In this document: in pieces, positions 8,318-18,553 of the stretch | How positions within the stretch are numbered: position 1 is the stretch's first letter | Layout: every line of letters starts with the position of its first letter | DNA from: Janthinobacterium sp. 67 | GTDB lineage: Bacteria; Pseudomonadota; Gammaproteobacteria; Burkholderiales; Burkholderiaceae_D | Length of the DNA stretch: 64,000 nucleotides | Direction: 5' to 3' | Assembly: GCF_002797895.1 (NCBI RefSeq) | Contig: NZ_PGES01000001.1 | Coordinates: 3,224,001-3,288,000, forward strand | Notes under the pieces: model-generated | What the model saw: the letters and a program-made list of their open reading frames with translations, nothing else | What the model was told of the DNA's origin: nothing | Database searches by the model: none | Made by a program: the position numbers and the translations under genes

Positions 8318-11300
8318 TTACGCCACGCCGTCGCTCAACAACCGCCCCACCTCCGCCAGCAATTCGTCCTCCTGGAACGGCTTGCCGAAATACGCATTCA
8401 CGCCCAGCTCGAACGCGTGCGCGCGGTGCTTGTCGGCGCTGCGCGAGGTGATCATGATGACGGGAATGGCGCGCGTCTTGTCGTCGCTGCGCACATTGCG
8501 CGTCAAATCAAAACCGTCCATGCGCGGCATTTCCACGTCGACCAGCAGCATGGCCGGCATGGCGGCCGCTTCCAGCGCATGCAGCTGCTCCAGCGCATCG
8601 AGGCCATCCTTGGCCAGCATTACCTGGTAGCCTTCACGCTCGAACAGGCGCTGCATCACGCGGCGCACCGTCAGCGAATCGTCGACCACCATCACGCGCA
8701 CGGCTGGCGCTTCCAGCGCGCTCGTAGCGGCATGCTGCTCGCTGCTGGCCAGCGCATACTGCGACAGCAGTTCCGGATGGTGCTCGAGGTGCTGCGCCAA
8801 AGCCACCGGATTGAGGATCAGCACGATGTCGCCCGTGCCCAGCACCGTGGCGCCGGCGATGCCCGGCATGCGCGCCAGCTGCGGGCCCACGTGCTTGACC
8901 ACGACTTCGCGGTTGCCCAGCACGTCATCGACCTGCAAGGCCAGCCTGTCATTGCCATTCCGGAGCAACAGCACGGGCGCATGGCGCTGCGTGGCCTGCG
9001 CCGCCGGCGTCTCGCCCAGCATGGCCGACAAATGATGCAGCGCCAGCGACTGCCCGTGCGACTCGATGCGCCCGGCCGCCCGCACCTGCTCCAGCTGCTC
9101 GCCTTTCAGGTGCAGCACCTGCTCCACCAGCACCGATGGCAAGGCATACGTCTTGCCGCTGGCCGCCAGCAGCACCACCTGGGTGACGGCCAGGGTCAGC
9201 GGCAGGTGGATGGTGAAGCGCATGCCCAGGCCCGCCTGCGTCAGCGTTTCCACTCTTCCGCCCAGGGCCAGCGCTTCGGAGCGCACGATATCCATGCCGA
9301 AACCGCGCCCGGCCAGTTCCGTCAGGCTGTCGGCGGTGGAAAAACCGGGCGTGAAAATCAGCTCGGCCGCCTGCGCGTCGGTCAATGGCGCGTCCGTCGC
9401 CACCAGGCCGGCGCCGTGTGCCTTGGCGCGGATGCGTTCCAGGTCCAGCCCCGCGCCATCGTCAGAAAAGCTGATCGCCACTTCATTGCCCTGCTGGCTG
9501 ACCTGCACCAGCAGCTCGCCCGTTTCGCTCTTGCCCGCGGCCAGGCGCGCATCGCGCGGCTCGACGCCGTGCACGATGGCGTTGCGCAGCAAGTGTTCGA
9601 AGGGTGCGGCCATGCGTTCGAGCACGCTGCGGTCGATTTCCACGCCACCGCCGCGGATGTCGAGGTTGACGCGCTTGTCGACTTCCTTGGCGCTTTGCCG
9701 CGCCACGCGGAACAGGCGTTCGGCGATACTGGCAAACGGCACCATGCGGATCTGCATCAGGTCGCGCTGCAGCTCGCGCGTCAGGCGCGCCTGCAGCACC
9801 AGATCGTCCGTCACCGCGTCGACGCTGTGGCGGAGGTTTTCGTGGAACGAGGCCACGTCGTTGACGCTTTCGGCCATCATGCGCGTGAGTTCCTGCAGGC
9901 GCGTAAAACGGTCGAATTCGAGCGGGTCGAATTCGCGCTCGCTGCCGACGGCCATGCGCGAGGCGATCTGCGATTCGGCCTGCATTTCCACTTCGCGCAG
10001 CTGGCGCCGCAAACGGGCCAGGTTGTCGGAAAACTCGGACAGCGAAGCGCCGAGCACGCCCACTTCATTTTCCATTTTGGAGCGCGTGATCGACACTTCG
10101 CCGGCCTGGTTCACGAGGCGGTCGAGGATATCGGCGCGCACGCGCACCAGGGCCGCCTTCGGTTCGGCGGCCGGCGTGTCTTCCATGCCCGGCAAGGGCA
10201 GCAAGGGCTGCTGCAATTGCTCGAACAGGTGCAGCGCATGGTCGTAATGGGCCAGCAACTCCTCGAAGGCCTGCGGCGTGGCGGTGCCCGCGTGCAGCAT
10301 GTTTTCGATATGCGTCTCGATTTCATGCGCGTGCTGGCCCAGGCGCATGGCGCCGGCCATGCGCGCGCTGCCCTTGACCGTGTGCAGGGTACGCAGCAGC
10401 ATCTGCGCCTGGCCGCTGTCGTGCGGCTGCTGCTGCCAGCTGCGCAACGCCTCGCCGATGCGCGGCAGCAGGTCGGCGCCCTCTTCCAGGAAGACGGACA
10501 ATAAATCGAGGTCAAGTTCATCGCTGATGCCGGCGCTGGCCGCCAGCAGCGCAGCCGCATCGGCCGGCATGATGGCGGGCGCCGGCGCTTCCGGCGCCGC
10601 GTGTTCCAACGGCGGCGCGTGCTCGAAACCGGCGTCGAACAGGTCGTCGCTGTCCTGCACTGGCGCCGGCAATTCGGCAGCCTCCGGCTGCAGCGCGTCG
10701 GCGACGATGCTCGCATACGTCGCTTCGAACAGGGTCTCGAGCTGCGGCGGCGGGACTTCGGCGACCGGCTCGGCGGGCTGCGCCGGCGCGCCGACGATGC
10801 TGGCGTAAGCGGCCGCGAACAGGGCGTCGAGCCGCTCTTCCTTGCCCTCGCCGGGCGGCGCCGTCAGGGCGCGCCACAGGGTGTTGAGCGCTTCGATCAT
10901 GTCCGGCTGCGTTGGCGCCAGGTCGCCCAGCGCAAACGCCTGCAGCATTTGCCCGATGCGCTGCGTGGCCTGTTCCAGCACGTCGTGCTGTTCGGCGCGC
11001 AGGCCGGCCAGCGGCGGCACCACCGTTTCGATCACCGTTTCGAGCGCGTGCGCCAGGTCGCGCAGGGACTGGAAGCCCACCGTGCCCGACGTTCCCGCCA
11101 GCGTATGCACGGCTTGCAGCGCTTCCGCGCTGACGGCGCGCTGTTCATGGCGCCATTCGCCGAAATCGCGCGTGAGCACGCGCAGCAATTCGTCCGTCTC
11201 GGCCAGGTAGATGTTGTACAAGGGTAGACTGATGCGCAGGTCGCCCACATGCTTGAGGTGATCGTCCGGCGCTTCGTGCAGCGCGGGCGCCGTGGCCAGG

Positions 11301-13585
11301 GGCAGTCCGATCACATTGCCATTGCTGGCCACCGGCGCGGCCGGGCGTGGCTTGCGCAGTTCGAACGGTCCGCCTTCGCGCACGCGCTCGGCCGCCGCCA
11401 GCAGCATGCCGGGCTCGCGCTCGCGCCCCGCGCCACCTTCCAGTTGGGCCACCCACTCGCTGAGCTGGTACCAGCCGTAATTGAGCAAGGTAAACAAGTC
11501 GTCGCTGACGGGCCGCGCCTCGGCCAGCCAGGTATTCATGACGCGTTCGATGGCGCCGGCCGCTTCGGCAAACTGCGCCAGGCCGATCATGCGGCTGCTG
11601 CCTTTCAGTGTGTGGAAGGAGCGGCGCAGCATGGCCAGGTGGTCGCCGCTGGCGGCCTGCTCGCGCGGCAGGGCCAGGGTGGTGTCGATGAAGGCCAGCA
11701 CTTCGCGCGCTTCGGCGATGAAAATGTCGAGCATCTCCGCGTCGACATCGGTCACTGCCGGCGCGGCATCCATGCCGGCAGGCGCGGCGGGCGCCAGGGC
11801 CTGGTCAAGCAAGGGAACGGGGCCGGCGGCGGCGACTTTTTCAAATGGCAGGGCGCGGAAGGTGCCGGCGGCCGCGTCGAAATGGAAACGCCCGCTGGCC
11901 GCCTGCGCGTTGCGGCCCAGCATATCGGCAAAAAAGCCCAGCGCGCTGACATTTTGCGCGATCTCGTCGAGCGCCTCGGCGCGCGCATCCGCGTTGGCTT
12001 CCGCCTTGGCGTCGGCACCGGCCAGCTGCCGCACGGCCGCATCGACCTGCAGCACGGCGGCGCGCGCGTCTTCCTGTGCCAGCCCGGCCAGCTGCTGCTG
12101 CAACTGCTCCAGCACGGGCGCGACGCCATCGAGCGCCCCCGCCGTCCCCGTACCAACCGCATCCGCGTAATACGCATTGAGCACTTTTTCCACCTGGCGC
12201 AAGCCCGTCTTCATTTCCTCGGCCAGCGCGGCCACCGTCTGGCCCTGTTCGATCTGTCGCGACAGCTCGCCTGCAGTAACAGGCGGCGGCGCTTCGCCAG
12301 CCAGCAGCGCCTGCAGGCGCGCGGCGATGGTTTCCGCGTTGCCCGCGAAATCGTCGGGCAGGCGGCGCAGCTGCTCCAGGCCCGTGTCGGCAAACAGCAG
12401 CGCCATGCCGATTTCATTTTCCAGGGCCGCGCTGCGCCCGCTGGCCACGGCTTGCCGCGCCACGGCCGCGCATTCGCGCAGCAGGCTGGCCAGGGCCGGC
12501 TGCTTCAAGGTCTCCACATGCGCCGCCACTTCTTGCAGCGACGTGTCGAAATCCGTGCCCAGGGCCGGATCGAGGTCGGCTTGCGCCAGGCGGCTCCAGC
12601 TGGCGCGCGCCTGCGCCAGCGCCGCGCGGGCGCCTTGCAAGGCGTCCTGGTCGACCTGGCCGTAGCGCCGCGCTTCCACATCGGCGGGCAGCATGCCTTC
12701 CAGGGCGAAGGCGGCGCGCAGCTGGCGGGCCTCCGGCGTCGGTTCGTGTGCCGCGGCGATGAAGAACAGGGCATCGCGCAGCATTGATTCAGGCAGGCTG
12801 GCCGTCCCCTGTGCCAGGCGGCGCAATTGCAGGTTGATCAGGCCGAACAGCTGCTTGACGTTGAGCGTGCCCATGCCCTCGCCGCTGGCCGCCAGCCCGG
12901 CAAACGCCTGCATGGCGAACCAGAAGGTGCGCGCCGGCGCGTCCTGCTGCGCGTCGGCCACCAGGGTCAAGGTGGCGTGCAGGTCGCCCGCATGCTGGCG
13001 CCGCGCCGCGTCATCCTGCGCCTTCAGGAAGGGCAGCAAGGATTTTTCAAAGCGCCCGCGCCAGGCCGGGTAATCGCGCACCGGGGGCGATTGCGCCAGC
13101 GCGATGGCATGCCCTTCCAGCGGCGACGCTGGCGGGAAAAACAGGTCGGCCGGGTGGATGCGTTCGGCGCCCAGCATGGTTTGCAGGTCGCGGTAATAGG
13201 GGAACAAGCGCGCCGGCTGCGGCTGCGTGCCGGCCACCAGGTCTTCCAGGTATTCGCCCAGGGCCTGATACAGTTCGGCGACGACCTGCGCATGGTCCAG
13301 CGTGTATTCGAGGCTGCCGTCGCGAAAGCGCGCCAGCGCCTGTTCCGCGGCGTCCGTCAGCAGGCTGGCGCCGGCCACGTCCACCATCACCAGCGCGCCA
13401 TGCGCCTGGTGCAGGTGCGAGCGCGCATGCTGCAGGGCCGTGGCGCGTTCCTCGCGCTCGCGGCCACCCGCCTCGAACAGGGCCGTTTTCGAGCGGCCCA
13501 GCGCTTCGCGGATTTCCACCATCACCCACGACAGAGGTTCGCTGTCGAACGGCTTGGACTGCTGCGGACTATCTGGTTTGCTCAT
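8318..13585 (-). CDS. chpA: ChpA/PilL-type hybrid chemosensory histidine kinase
   Basis: A 1755-residue CheA-type kinase of the Pil-Chp system controlling type IV pilus function. Seen in order: an N-terminal Hpt-like helix bundle with HQAHGALVM (near 85, degenerate); Hpt sites HTLKGSSRM (near 660), HTLAGTSGT (near 827) and HTVKGSARM (near 1068); a CheA dimerisation and ATPase region with the N box HLLRNAIVHGVE (near 1325), DDGAGLD and GRGFGMDIV; a CheW-like domain (about 1455-1600); and a C-terminal receiver (about 1628-1755) with the phosphoacceptor in LLVDVEMPRMDG near 1682. GAGG precedes the ATG. It follows pilJ after 40 bases as the last gene of pilGHIJ-chpA. Confidence 0.93.
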   Translation of the reverse strand: MSKPDSPQQSKPFDSEPLSWVMVEIREALGRSKTALFEAGGREREERATALQHARSHLHQAHGALVMVDVAGASLLTDAAEQALARFRDGSLEYTLDHAQVVAELYQALGEYLEDLVAGTQPQPARLFPYYRDLQTMLGAERIHPADLFFPPASPLEGHAIALAQSPPVRDYPAWRGRFEKSLLPFLKAQDDAARRQHAGDLHATLTLVADAQQDAPARTFWFAMQAFAGLAASGEGMGTLNVKQLFGLINLQLRRLAQGTASLPESMLRDALFFIAAAHEPTPEARQLRAAFALEGMLPADVEARRYGQVDQDALQGARAALAQARASWSRLAQADLDPALGTDFDTSLQEVAAHVETLKQPALASLLRECAAVARQAVASGRSAALENEIGMALLFADTGLEQLRRLPDDFAGNAETIAARLQALLAGEAPPPVTAGELSRQIEQGQTVAALAEEMKTGLRQVEKVLNAYYADAVGTGTAGALDGVAPVLEQLQQQLAGLAQEDARAAVLQVDAAVRQLAGADAKAEANADARAEALDEIAQNVSALGFFADMLGRNAQAASGRFHFDAAAGTFRALPFEKVAAAGPVPLLDQALAPAAPAGMDAAPAVTDVDAEMLDIFIAEAREVLAFIDTTLALPREQAASGDHLAMLRRSFHTLKGSSRMIGLAQFAEAAGAIERVMNTWLAEARPVSDDLFTLLNYGWYQLSEWVAQLEGGAGREREPGMLLAAAERVREGGPFELRKPRPAAPVASNGNVIGLPLATAPALHEAPDDHLKHVGDLRISLPLYNIYLAETDELLRVLTRDFGEWRHEQRAVSAEALQAVHTLAGTSGTVGFQSLRDLAHALETVIETVVPPLAGLRAEQHDVLEQATQRIGQMLQAFALGDLAPTQPDMIEALNTLWRALTAPPGEGKEERLDALFAAAYASIVGAPAQPAEPVAEVPPPQLETLFEATYASIVADALQPEAAELPAPVQDSDDLFDAGFEHAPPLEHAAPEAPAPAIMPADAAALLAASAGISDELDLDLLSVFLEEGADLLPRIGEALRSWQQQPHDSGQAQMLLRTLHTVKGSARMAGAMRLGQHAHEIETHIENMLHAGTATPQAFEELLAHYDHALHLFEQLQQPLLPLPGMEDTPAAEPKAALVRVRADILDRLVNQAGEVSITRSKMENEVGVLGASLSEFSDNLARLRRQLREVEMQAESQIASRMAVGSEREFDPLEFDRFTRLQELTRMMAESVNDVASFHENLRHSVDAVTDDLVLQARLTRELQRDLMQIRMVPFASIAERLFRVARQSAKEVDKRVNLDIRGGGVEIDRSVLERMAAPFEHLLRNAIVHGVEPRDARLAAGKSETGELLVQVSQQGNEVAISFSDDGAGLDLERIRAKAHGAGLVATDAPLTDAQAAELIFTPGFSTADSLTELAGRGFGMDIVRSEALALGGRVETLTQAGLGMRFTIHLPLTLAVTQVVLLAASGKTYALPSVLVEQVLHLKGEQLEQVRAAGRIESHGQSLALHHLSAMLGETPAAQATQRHAPVLLLRNGNDRLALQVDDVLGNREVVVKHVGPQLARMPGIAGATVLGTGDIVLILNPVALAQHLEHHPELLSQYALASSEQHAATSALEAPAVRVMVVDDSLTVRRVMQRLFEREGYQVMLAKDGLDALEQLHALEAAAMPAMLLVDVEMPRMDGFDLTRNVRSDDKTRAIPVIMITSRSADKHRAHAFELGVNAYFGKPFQEDELLAEVGRLLSDGVA

Positions 13586-13625
13586 GCATGCCTCGGTAAG
13601 GAAATCGCCTGGACTGGCGCGGCGT

Positions 13626-15863
13626 TCAGGCGGCGACGCGGAAGCGCGACACCGAATTTTTCAGTTCCTGCGCCAGCATCGACAGTTTATGGATCGACTG
13701 CGCCGTTTGCTGCGTGCCGTCCTGGGTATGCTCCGTCACGCTCAGGATATGCTGGATATTCAAGGCCACGCCGCTGGCCGAACCGGCCTGCGTGCCCGTG
13801 GCGAACGAAATGCCCTGGATCAGTTCCGCCAGGTGTTTCGAGACCTGGCTGATGTCGTTCAAGGCCGCGCCGGCCGCGTCGGACAGGCGCGCGCCCTCGA
13901 CCACGCCCTGCGTCGACGTTTCCATCGCCCGCGTCGCATCCTGGGTATCGGCCTGGATGGTGCGCACCAGCGCGCCGATCTGCTTGGCGGCGGCGGCCGA
14001 GCGTTCGGCCAGGCGCTGCACTTCCTCGGCGACGACGGAAAAGCCGCGCCCCGCTTCGCCGGCCGATGCGGCCTGGATGGCGGCGTTCAGCGCCAGCACG
14101 TTGGTCTGCTCGGTGATGTCGGAAATGAGCTCGGTGATCTCGCCGATTTCCTGCGACGATTCGCCCAGGCGCTTGATGCGCTTGGAGGTATCCTGGATCT
14201 GCTCGCGGATTTCATGCATGCCCTTGATGGCGTTTTCCACCGCCGTCGAACCCTGCTGCGCGGCCGCCACCGACTGGCGCGCCACGTCGGCCGAGACGCT
14301 GGCCGACTTCGACACGTCGGTAATCGCATTGGCCATCTTGACAACGGTGGCGCTGACGCCCTGGATTTCGCGCGACTGCTGCTGCGAGGCGATCAGCAGC
14401 TTGCTCGAGATGCTTTGCGCCTGCGTCGAAGCGCGGTTGACCTGTTCCGCCGTCGCCGTCACCCGCCCCACCAGGCCGCGCAATTCCTCGACCGTGTAGT
14501 TGACGGAATCGGCGATGGCGCCCGTGATGTCTTCCGATACGGTGGCCTGCACCGTCAGGTCGCCGTCGGCGACCTTCTGCAATTCGTTCATCAGGCGCAG
14601 GATGGCCGCCTGGTTCTGCTCATTCCTGGCCTTCGCCACTTCCTCTTTTTCCTGCGACTGCAGGCGCCGGATTTCCGCTTCCTGGCGCCGCCGCTCGGCG
14701 TCGCGCGTGCGGTTGACGGAGTCCTGCAGCAGCACCCTGCCGATGCCGGCCGCCGCGATCAGGGTCAGCAACACGCCGCCGACCATCATCCAGAAGGCGA
14801 CGCCCAGGGTTTCCTGGTTCGCGTGGTACATCTGCTGCAGCAGGGTCAAGCGCTGGCGCAGGTCTTCGTTCTCGTTGAAGATCAGCTGTTCGGCGCTTTT
14901 CGCCGAGCTGAATTTGTCAAGCCGGTCGAGGATCGACGAGACCAGCTTCTGGTAGGTGTCGAAACTGGCTTTCAGCGCCACCAGCCGGTCGCGCAGTTCG
15001 GCGTCGCGCGTGGGCGCCAGCTGCAGCGACACGCTGCCATTGAGCAAGCCTTCGACGGCGGTGCGAAAATACGTCGTGTCGCGCCCCAGCGAAAATGCCG
15101 TTTCCGAGCTGATGCTGCCCGACGAGAGGAATTCGCTGGCGCTGCGGCTCATGCGCTGGCTCAGCATCATCAGGCGGCCGATGACGGCCAGGTCGCGCGC
15201 ATTGCCGCCGCGCTGCACCTTCAGGGCCCCGATTTCCTCGGTCTGCGCCAGCAGCGCCGGCGACAGCGCATTCAATTGCTGCAAGGTCTTGTCGAATTCG
15301 CCCAGCTCCGGCTTCAGGCGCAAGATGGTGCTGGCCGCGCGGTCGCTGCTGGCCCACTTCTTGCGCGCGTCGGCCACCGCCGCCAGCAGCGCGGAACGCG
15401 ACTCGCCGATATCGCGGCCGTGGTACGTGCCGCCGCGCAGCATCAGGCGGAAATCCTGGTTCAGTTCATTGCGGCTTTCCTCGAGCTGGCGGAACGCTTC
15501 CGGATTGCCTTGCACGGCGTTCGGCGCGGCCTTGCCGATGCGCTGAGAATGCATCAGCGCATCGCTGGCCAGCTGCGTCTGCGCCGAGGCGATATTGCCG
15601 CTGCGCGTATTGAGGCCGACGAACAGCAGGCTGGCGGCCAGGCTCAGGGCCATCACCGTCGACAGGATGCTCAATTGTTTTTGCAGCGGCAGGTGGCCGA
15701 TCAGCGGCAGCTTCAAGTCGCGGGCCGGCGCGCTGGCCAGCGACTTGCGCCGTCCCAGCGCATCGCGCAGACGCAGCGGCAAATCGGCCGCCGATGCCGG
15801 CTCGCCAGGCGCGTGCTCCGCTTCGGGCAGGCCGGCCGCCAGGATGGGGGAATTGGCGCCCAT
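13626..15863 (-). CDS. pilJ: Type IV pilus methyl-accepting chemotaxis protein PilJ
   Basis: A 745-residue transmembrane chemoreceptor. Membrane segments lie near residues 60-78 ([14 protein letters not shown]) and near 350 ([19 protein letters not shown]), enclosing a periplasmic PilJ-type sensor region; the cytoplasmic signalling tip contains [19 protein letters not shown]. The frame is open to 16079, but I start at the ATG at 15863 because it overlaps the pilI stop by one base (TGATG) and yields the family N-terminus. In Pseudomonas, PilJ senses pilus retraction or PilA and signals to ChpA through PilI. Confidence 0.93.
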   Translation of the reverse strand: MGANSPILAAGLPEAEHAPGEPASAADLPLRLRDALGRRKSLASAPARDLKLPLIGHLPLQKQLSILSTVMALSLAASLLFVGLNTRSGNIASAQTQLASDALMHSQRIGKAAPNAVQGNPEAFRQLEESRNELNQDFRLMLRGGTYHGRDIGESRSALLAAVADARKKWASSDRAASTILRLKPELGEFDKTLQQLNALSPALLAQTEEIGALKVQRGGNARDLAVIGRLMMLSQRMSRSASEFLSSGSISSETAFSLGRDTTYFRTAVEGLLNGSVSLQLAPTRDAELRDRLVALKASFDTYQKLVSSILDRLDKFSSAKSAEQLIFNENEDLRQRLTLLQQMYHANQETLGVAFWMMVGGVLLTLIAAAGIGRVLLQDSVNRTRDAERRRQEAEIRRLQSQEKEEVAKARNEQNQAAILRLMNELQKVADGDLTVQATVSEDITGAIADSVNYTVEELRGLVGRVTATAEQVNRASTQAQSISSKLLIASQQQSREIQGVSATVVKMANAITDVSKSASVSADVARQSVAAAQQGSTAVENAIKGMHEIREQIQDTSKRIKRLGESSQEIGEITELISDITEQTNVLALNAAIQAASAGEAGRGFSVVAEEVQRLAERSAAAAKQIGALVRTIQADTQDATRAMETSTQGVVEGARLSDAAGAALNDISQVSKHLAELIQGISFATGTQAGSASGVALNIQHILSVTEHTQDGTQQTAQSIHKLSMLAQELKNSVSRFRVAA

Positions 15864-16486
15864 CAGCACATATCCTTGTGGACAGCGAGGCCGCCAAAGC
15901 CGGCATCGAGAAAGCGCTCCGATTGCGCCAGCTGGGCCAGGTCCAGGCGCAGCCACTGCTGGCCTTCGCTGTCGCGCAGCGTTTGCGCCGCCCAGGACGG
16001 CTGCACATCCGGCAAGGGCACGGATTGCATCGCGCGTAGCTGGCGCAAGCCCAGTACGCGTTCGACCAGCAAGGCGCAATTGAGGCCCAGGCGCGGAGAA
16101 AAGGTGATGATGCGGCAGTGATGACCGGGCGCGCAGGCCGGTCCGCCCATGTAGCGGGCCAGGTCGACGACGCCCGTCAGGCGTCCGCGCAGGGCCGCCA
16201 GGCCCAGGTACCAGTCCTGCGCCAGCGGCACGCCTTGTATCTGCACGCCGGAGGCAATGACGATTTCACCGAGCTGCGTCAGGTCGAGCAGGCAGGGCCG
16301 GCCGCCGAGCATCACGCCCAGGTCCTTGCGCGCGGCCAGCGCGCCGCTGCGCGCGGCCTGTATCCGCTCGATCAATTGCAGCTGATACTGGCGCAAGCGC
16401 CCCTGCCGCGCGCCCGTTCCCAACGTTGGCATGGCGGCAGGCGGAAAGGCCGCGGTGGGCACGCCGGGACCTGGCATCGTGTGCAT
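15863..16486 (-). CDS. pilI: CheW-like adaptor PilI
   Basis: A 207-residue CheW-domain protein (domain about residues 50-200) that would couple PilJ to ChpA. Visible features include [20 protein letters not shown], typical of CheW, and a hydrophobic [16 protein letters not shown] strand. The gene lies 2 bases after the pilH stop and overlaps pilJ by one base. It is longer than E. coli CheW (about 167 residues), with an extra proline-rich N-terminus. Confidence 0.88.
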   Translation of the reverse strand: MHTMPGPGVPTAAFPPAAMPTLGTGARQGRLRQYQLQLIERIQAARSGALAARKDLGVMLGGRPCLLDLTQLGEIVIASGVQIQGVPLAQDWYLGLAALRGRLTGVVDLARYMGGPACAPGHHCRIITFSPRLGLNCALLVERVLGLRQLRAMQSVPLPDVQPSWAAQTLRDSEGQQWLRLDLAQLAQSERFLDAGFGGLAVHKDMC

Positions 16487-16488
16487 GC

Positions 16489-16854
16489 TCAGGAAATCGC
16501 GGCGATCTTGGCCAGCAGCTCGGCTTCGACCACGGGCTTGACGAGGTAATCGCGCGCGCCCTGGCGCAAGCCCCAGATGCGGTCCGTTTCCTGGCTCTTG
16601 CTGGAACAGATAATCACCGGCACGTCCTGCAGTTCGGGATCGCGGGCGATGGCGCGCGTGATCTGGAAGCCATTCGCACCGGGCATCACCACGTCCATCA
16701 GGATCAGGTCGGGCCTGGCCTGCTTCAGCTGCGCCAATGCGTCGGCGCCGTCCTGCGCCGTCAGCACGGCGTAACCGGCGCGCACCAGCATCTCGCTCAG
16801 GTAGTAGCGTTCTGTCGGCGAGTCATCGACGATCAGAATTGTGTGTATGGCCAT
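16489..16854 (-). CDS. pilH: Twitching motility response regulator PilH
   Basis: A single-domain CheY-like receiver of 121 residues. Its acidic pair is in ILIVDDSPTERYYL, the phosphoacceptor Asp in LILMDVVMPGANG (near residue 52), and the conserved Lys in YLVKPV (near 104). Position between pilG and pilI, and closeness to Pseudomonas PilH in length, support the name. PilH is thought to limit or redirect phosphate flow from ChpA, opposing PilG. Confidence 0.9.
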   Translation of the reverse strand: MAIHTILIVDDSPTERYYLSEMLVRAGYAVLTAQDGADALAQLKQARPDLILMDVVMPGANGFQITRAIARDPELQDVPVIICSSKSQETDRIWGLRQGARDYLVKPVVEAELLAKIAAIS

Positions 16855-16887
16855 CTGCTTCCTTGCTGCGTTGTAATCAATAAATCA

Positions 16888-17310
16888 CTACTCAAAATAC
16901 CCGGCCAGGTGCCGCCGCACGGCTTCCAGCAGCGCCTCGCGCCCCAGCGGCTTGACCAGGCAGGCGCTGGCGCCAGCCATGGCGCCGCGCGCGCGGTCGA
17001 ACAAGCCCTCCTTCGACGACAGCATCAGCACCGGCGTGGCGTGATGCGCGGCGCTGGCCTTGATCAGCGCACACGTGCGGTAGCCGTCCAGGCGCGGCAT
17101 CACGATGTCGCACACGATCAGCGCCGGCTGGCAGTCGGCGATCTTGGCCAGGGCCTCGAAGCCGTTTTCCGCCACCACGACGCAATAACCGGCTTCGCGC
17201 AAGACCTTCTCGGCCGCGCTGCGTATCGTCGCACTGTCGTCGATGACGAGTATCGTCACGCCCTCGCAGGCACCATCGGACGATACCGCGGGCAGGAAAG
17301 GACGCGTCAT
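16888..17310 (-). CDS. pilG: Twitching motility response regulator PilG
   Basis: A receiver-domain protein of 140 residues with VTILVIDDSATIRSAA, the phosphoacceptor in LIVCDIVMPRLDGY, and the conserved Lys in CLVKPLGRE. The frame is open to a GTG at 17343, but the ATG at 17310 gives the usual PilG length and N-terminal extension. It is the first gene of the pilGHIJ-chpA run; no pilK (methyltransferase) or chpB follows within the window. Confidence 0.88.
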   Translation of the reverse strand: MTRPFLPAVSSDGACEGVTILVIDDSATIRSAAEKVLREAGYCVVVAENGFEALAKIADCQPALIVCDIVMPRLDGYRTCALIKASAAHHATPVLMLSSKEGLFDRARGAMAGASACLVKPLGREALLEAVRRHLAGYFE

Positions 17311-17348
17311 GTGATTATTCGATAATCTTTCATACCATAGCACAGGCG

Positions 17349-17370
17349 TGCCGCCATTTCATGGGCGGCA
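17349..17370. terminator. Possible hairpin 3' of rubredoxin gene
   Basis: An inverted repeat (TGCCGCC ... GGCGGCA, 8-base loop) lies between the rubredoxin stop and the pilG start. No T-run follows on either strand, so termination is uncertain; it may simply separate the rubredoxin transcript from pilG. Confidence 0.35.
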
Positions 17371-17396
17371 GCGGCGTGCTTGCGCATCATGCTTGA

Positions 17397-17609
17397 TTAA
17401 ATGGCCACCATCTCGAAATCGTCCTTGCGCGCACCGCACTCAGGGCAGGTCCAGTTCATCGGCACATCGGCCCAACGCGTGCCGGGAGCGATGTCTTCGT
17501 CGGGCAGGCCGGCCGCTTCATCATAAACCCAGCCGCAAATAAGACACATCCACGTTTGGAATTGCTGCGTTGTTTCGTTGCTACTCACGTTCTGCCACCC
17601 TTCAATCAA
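17397..17609 (-). CDS. rubA: Rubredoxin
   Basis: A 70-residue iron-sulfur electron carrier. Two Cys pairs bind one iron: MCLICGWVYDEAAG and WTCPECGARKDDFE, separated by PGTRWADVPMNW. The core is the usual 54 residues with a short N-terminal extension, so a start a few codons downstream is possible. It is divergent from the thiD-like gene with only 36 bases between starts, so their promoters overlap. This rubredoxin/thiD/hemL neighbourhood recurs in betaproteobacteria. Confidence 0.95.
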   Translation of the reverse strand: MIEGWQNVSSNETTQQFQTWMCLICGWVYDEAAGLPDEDIAPGTRWADVPMNWTCPECGARKDDFEMVAI

Positions 17610-17645
17610 GTAAAATGCTGAATTAGGTATCTTAATCTACCCGCC

Positions 17646-18503
17646 GTGCAAAACCAAACTTCTCCCCTCATATTAAGCTTCGGCGTGTCCGATCCGGTCG
17701 GCGCGATCGGCATCCAGGCCGACCTGGCCACGTTTTCAGCCTTCGGCTGCCATGGCCTGTCCGTCACCACGGGCCTCCTGATCAGCGACACGGCCCGCGT
17801 GGAAGACGTGCAGGCGGTCGACCCGGACTGGGTTTCCGACCAGGCGCGCGTGCTGCTGGAAGACATGTCCGTCGCCGCCATCAAGATCGGCGCGCTGGGC
17901 AGCGTGGAAAACGTCACGGCCATCGCCGAAATCGTCTCCGACTATCCGGACGTGCCGCTGATCCTCGATCCCTTCATTTCGGCGCTGCCGGAACAGGGCA
18001 TGGACGACGAAGATATCCTGACGGCCGTGCGCCAGCTCCTGATTCCGCAAACGACCCTGCTGGTGCTCTCGCCGGTGGAACTGGAGCGCCTGGCCGAGAC
18101 CTGGCGCGACGCCGACCCCGACGACACTTTGCAAAACGACGTCGACTACCTGGTGGCGCTGGGCTGCGAATACGTGCTCGTCACCGGCATGCCGGCCGAC
18201 GCCAGCAAGTCCGGCACGGCCGAAGGCAAGCTGCGCGCCAATACCCTGTTCGGCGAGGACGGCGTGGTGCGCCACGACGAATGGCAGCACCTGCCCGGCA
18301 TCTTCAACGGCGCCGGCAGCACCCTGTCGGCGGCGGCCACCGCCCTGCTAGCCCTGGCGGAAAACGAAGACGACGTGCCGCAGGTGGTCGTGGCGGCGCA
18401 GGAATTCACGGCCGGCGCGCTGGCCCACGCGCAGCGCCACGGCATGGGCAAGCTGGTGCCGAACCGGCTATTCCGGCAGCAGCGCCAGCGCGGCGCCCAA
18501 TAA
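17646..18503 (+). CDS. ThiD-like kinase (divergent hydroxymethylpyrimidine kinase homologue)
   Basis: A 285-residue protein of the PfkB/ThiD fold starting at GTG. Overall similarity to phosphomethylpyrimidine kinase is clear ([15 protein letters not shown] near the N-terminus, [17 protein letters not shown] near the C-terminus). However, key family positions have changed: the GxDPSGGAGIQ loop reads [12 protein letters not shown], the AQNT substrate segment reads ISDT, TPNLPEA reads LSPVELE, and the catalytic GTGC reads GAGS. It may therefore act on another substrate or be non-catalytic. It lies just upstream of hemL on the same strand. Confidence 0.75.
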   Translation: MQNQTSPLILSFGVSDPVGAIGIQADLATFSAFGCHGLSVTTGLLISDTARVEDVQAVDPDWVSDQARVLLEDMSVAAIKIGALGSVENVTAIAEIVSDYPDVPLILDPFISALPEQGMDDEDILTAVRQLLIPQTTLLVLSPVELERLAETWRDADPDDTLQNDVDYLVALGCEYVLVTGMPADASKSGTAEGKLRANTLFGEDGVVRHDEWQHLPGIFNGAGSTLSAAATALLALAENEDDVPQVVVAAQEFTAGALAHAQRHGMGKLVPNRLFRQQRQRGAQ

Positions 18504-18553
18504 GCACAGACCAGACGACACAGACAACGATCCACTTTCAAGGCACGATTATC

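Noticed and set aside
8234..10504. 756-codon plus-strand frame antisense to chpA
   Set aside because: It overlaps the chpA receiver, CheW and ATPase domains on the other strand; composition is His/Arg/Gln-rich as expected of an antisense frame.
13302..16121. 939-codon plus-strand frame antisense to chpA and pilJ
   Set aside because: It lies opposite two well-supported genes and has shadow-ORF composition without domains.
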